From NCBI RefSeq assembly GCF_041320595.1, contig NZ_CP166625.1:124001-188000 (forward strand): a stretch of 64,000 bases of DNA. Reading direction: 5' to 3'. The position numbers and the translations under genes are program-made. Below are positions 62,731-64,000 of this stretch, one piece after another. Source of the stretch: Pleomorphomonas sp. PLEO (GTDB lineage Bacteria; Pseudomonadota; Alphaproteobacteria; Rhizobiales; Pleomorphomonadaceae). Each line of letters starts with the position of its first letter. Position 1 is the stretch's first letter. The notes below the pieces were generated by a model. That model saw nothing but the letters and a program-made list of their open reading frames with translations, searched no databases and was not told the origin of the DNA.

Positions 62731-63659
62731 CGGCCAGACTCCCTGGGGTCCAGAGCGTCGCGCAAGCCGTCGCCGAGAAGATTGAATCCAAGACTGACGA
62801 CCAGGATGGCAAGGCCGGGCATGGTTGCGACCCACCACTGATCGAGGATGAAACGGCGGCCCGAAGCAATCATCGTTCCCCACTCCGGCATTGGCGGCTG
62901 GGCGCCAAGGCCGAGGAAGCCGAGGCCGGCCGCCGTCAGGATGATGCCGGCCATGTCGAGCGTGACGCGGACGATCAGCGAGGAGAGGCACATCGGCATG
63001 ATGTGGCGGACAACGATGCGGGTCGGTGAAGCACCCATCAGGCGAACGGCGGCGATATAGTCGGAATTTCGCACACCCAGCGTCTCGGCTCGGGCGAGAC
63101 GAGCGTAGGGCGGCCAAGAGGTGAGCGCGATGGCAATGATCGCGTTCTCGATGCCCGGGCCCAGTGCCGCCACGAAGGCCAGCGCCAGGATCAGCTTCGG
63201 GAAGGCGAGAAAAATGTCGGTGATGCGCATCAGCACCGCATCGATATAGCCGCCGGCAAAGCCCGCGACGGTGCCGATCAACAGGCCGACCGGCGCGGCG
63301 ATAATGGCCACCAGCGCCACCACGGCGAGGGTGATGCGCGAGCCGACGATCAGGCGGGACAAGATGTCGCGGCCCTGATCGTCACTGCCGAGCAAGAAGC
63401 CGGGCGAGCCCGGCGGCAACAGACGGGCGCCGGCAAGGTTGCCGACCGTGGCCGAATGAGGCGCCACAAGATCGGCAAAGATGGCGATGAACACCAGCGC
63501 CAGAATGATCACGAGGCCAGTGACCGCGAGGCGGTTTTCGGAGAAGCGCCGCCAGGTGACATAGGCGCGGCCGAGCCGGGCCTGGTGGCGGGAGTGCGGC
63601 TCGGCGGTGAGCAGCCAGTCACGCCAGCTTTCGGGTGCGGAGGGCGAGGAGTCGGTCAT
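62727..63659 (-). CDS. ABC transporter permease, DppC-like
   Basis: This 310-aa permease has a cytoplasmic N-terminus (WRDWLLTAEPHSRHQARLGR) and a first helix near residues 48-68. The periplasmic FLLGSDDQGRDILSRLIVGS near 90-109 is the LGTD-x-x-GRD element. The EAA loop is RNSDYIAAVRLMGASPTRIV near 198-217 and GLGFLGLGAQPPMPEWGTMI near 240-259. The ATG at 63659 overlaps the preceding stop as TGATG. It is coupled to the DppD-like gene by a 4-bp overlap. Confidence 0.92.
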   Translation of the reverse strand: MTDSSPSAPESWRDWLLTAEPHSRHQARLGRAYVTWRRFSENRLAVTGLVIILALVFIAIFADLVAPHSATVGNLAGARLLPPGSPGFLLGSDDQGRDILSRLIVGSRITLAVVALVAIIAAPVGLLIGTVAGFAGGYIDAVLMRITDIFLAFPKLILALAFVAALGPGIENAIIAIALTSWPPYARLARAETLGVRNSDYIAAVRLMGASPTRIVVRHIMPMCLSSLIVRVTLDMAGIILTAAGLGFLGLGAQPPMPEWGTMIASGRRFILDQWWVATMPGLAILVVSLGFNLLGDGLRDALDPRESGR

Positions 63660-64000
63660 CACATGCGCGTCCTCGGATCGAGCAGCCGATAGAGAAGGTC
63701 GGAGAACAGATTGATGGCAATGAACACCGAGCCGATCATGATGGTGCCGCCGAGCACGGCGTTCATGTCGGCATTCTGCAGCGAGTTGGTGATGTAGAGG
63801 CCGATGCCGGGCCAGGAGAACACCGTCTCGGTCAGGACCGACCCTTCAAGGAGGCCGGCGTAGGACAGCGCAATGACGGTGACGAGGGGGACGGCGGCGT
63901 TGCGGAGCGCGTGGAACCAGACGATCCGACGCTCGCTGAGGCCCTTGGCGCGGGCAGCGACGATGTATTCCTGGCCCAGCTCGTTCAGCATGAAGGAGCG
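63659..64000 (-). CDS. ABC transporter permease, DppB-like, 3' part
   Basis: These are the C-terminal 113 residues of a DppB/OppB-type permease. The EAA loop begins at the edge (LGQEYIVAARAKGLSERRIV, then WFHALRNAAVPLVTV) and is followed by ETVFSWPGIGLYITNSLQNA and a last helix (GTIMIGSVFIAINLFSDLLY). The frame is open to the window end (codons RSF precede MLNELG), so the gene starts outside the window, most likely behind a binding-protein gene. The stop is shared with the DppC-like start. Confidence 0.93.
   Translation of the reverse strand, partial: RSFMLNELGQEYIVAARAKGLSERRIVWFHALRNAAVPLVTVIALSYAGLLEGSVLTETVFSWPGIGLYITNSLQNADMNAVLGGTIMIGSVFIAINLFSDLLYRLLDPRTRM

Overview
The window is high-GC, densely coded DNA from an alphaproteobacterium, almost certainly of the order Hyphomicrobiales (Rhizobiales). 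The evidence is the gene order lnt - XRE regulator - metK - trmB - rimP - nusA - ylxR - infB - rbfA - truB - rpsO - pnp, the YlxR protein fused to an L7Ae-like domain, the protein sequences themselves, and a rhizobial-type palindromic repeat near 32.6 kb. The many sugar, peptide and polyamine importers fit a soil- or plant-associated heterotroph. The genus cannot be fixed from the sequence alone.

Region 1 (1-16.2 kb) is the housekeeping block for translation and RNA metabolism. It runs from the 3' end of lnt through metK and trmB to the rimP-nusA-ylxR-infB-rbfA-truB-rpsO-pnp superoperon. Three things are odd here. rimP carries an apparent one-base deletion in a six-G run. A glutathione S-transferase stub and an antisense EamA transporter sit between rbfA and truB. 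Several leaders hold strong hairpins: trmB, rimP (with competing hairpins and a good promoter), rpsO and pnp.

Region 2 (16.2-23.3 kb) has two small unknown genes. It then has a minus-strand operon encoding a BMP-family binding protein, an amidase, a double-ATPase and two permeases, which is the layout of nucleoside/purine importers. The operon promoter overlaps a long dyad.

Region 3 (23.3-34.1 kb) is a carbohydrate locus. It contains a six-hairpin glycosidase, a LacI regulator, a YicI-type GH31 alpha-xylosidase and a CUT1-type ABC importer (binding protein, two permeases, UgpC/MalK ATPase). The alpha-xylosidase promoter and the importer promoter each carry the same perfect 14-bp palindrome just after the -10 element, so this looks like one small regulon probably acting on alpha-xylosyl (xyloglucan-type) oligosaccharides.

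Region 4 (34.2-42.3 kb) holds a lone cbiM gene under a clear cobalamin riboswitch, an NCS2 pyrimidine permease with a RutR-like operator, a divergent HxlR regulator/quinone oxidoreductase pair, an SDR dehydrogenase, a GntR/FadR-type regulator and an autotransporter whose passenger looks like a beta-propeller. Region 5 (42.3-43.3 kb) is mostly non-coding, with inverted and direct repeats and one promoter-driven small ORF.

Region 6 (43.4-52 kb) is a LacI regulator divergent from a family-5 oligopeptide/oligosaccharide ABC importer followed by a GlcD-like FAD oxidase; a perfect palindrome lies between them. Region 7 (51.9-59.3 kb) has a PotABCD-like importer in an operon with a ureohydrolase (agmatinase family), a divergent LysR regulator and a class I/II aminotransferase, suggesting catabolism of a guanidino compound or polyamine. 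Region 8 (59.3-64 kb) has an NAPE-PLD-like metallo-hydrolase, a DUF2161 nuclease-fold protein and a second dipeptide-type ABC operon that runs off the end of the window. I found no transposase, integrase, CRISPR array, tRNA or rRNA. No convincing wholly new system was seen; the strongest leads are the two-promoter LacI regulon, the attenuator-like rimP leader, the orphan cbiM and the repeat-rich 42.3-43.1 kb interval.
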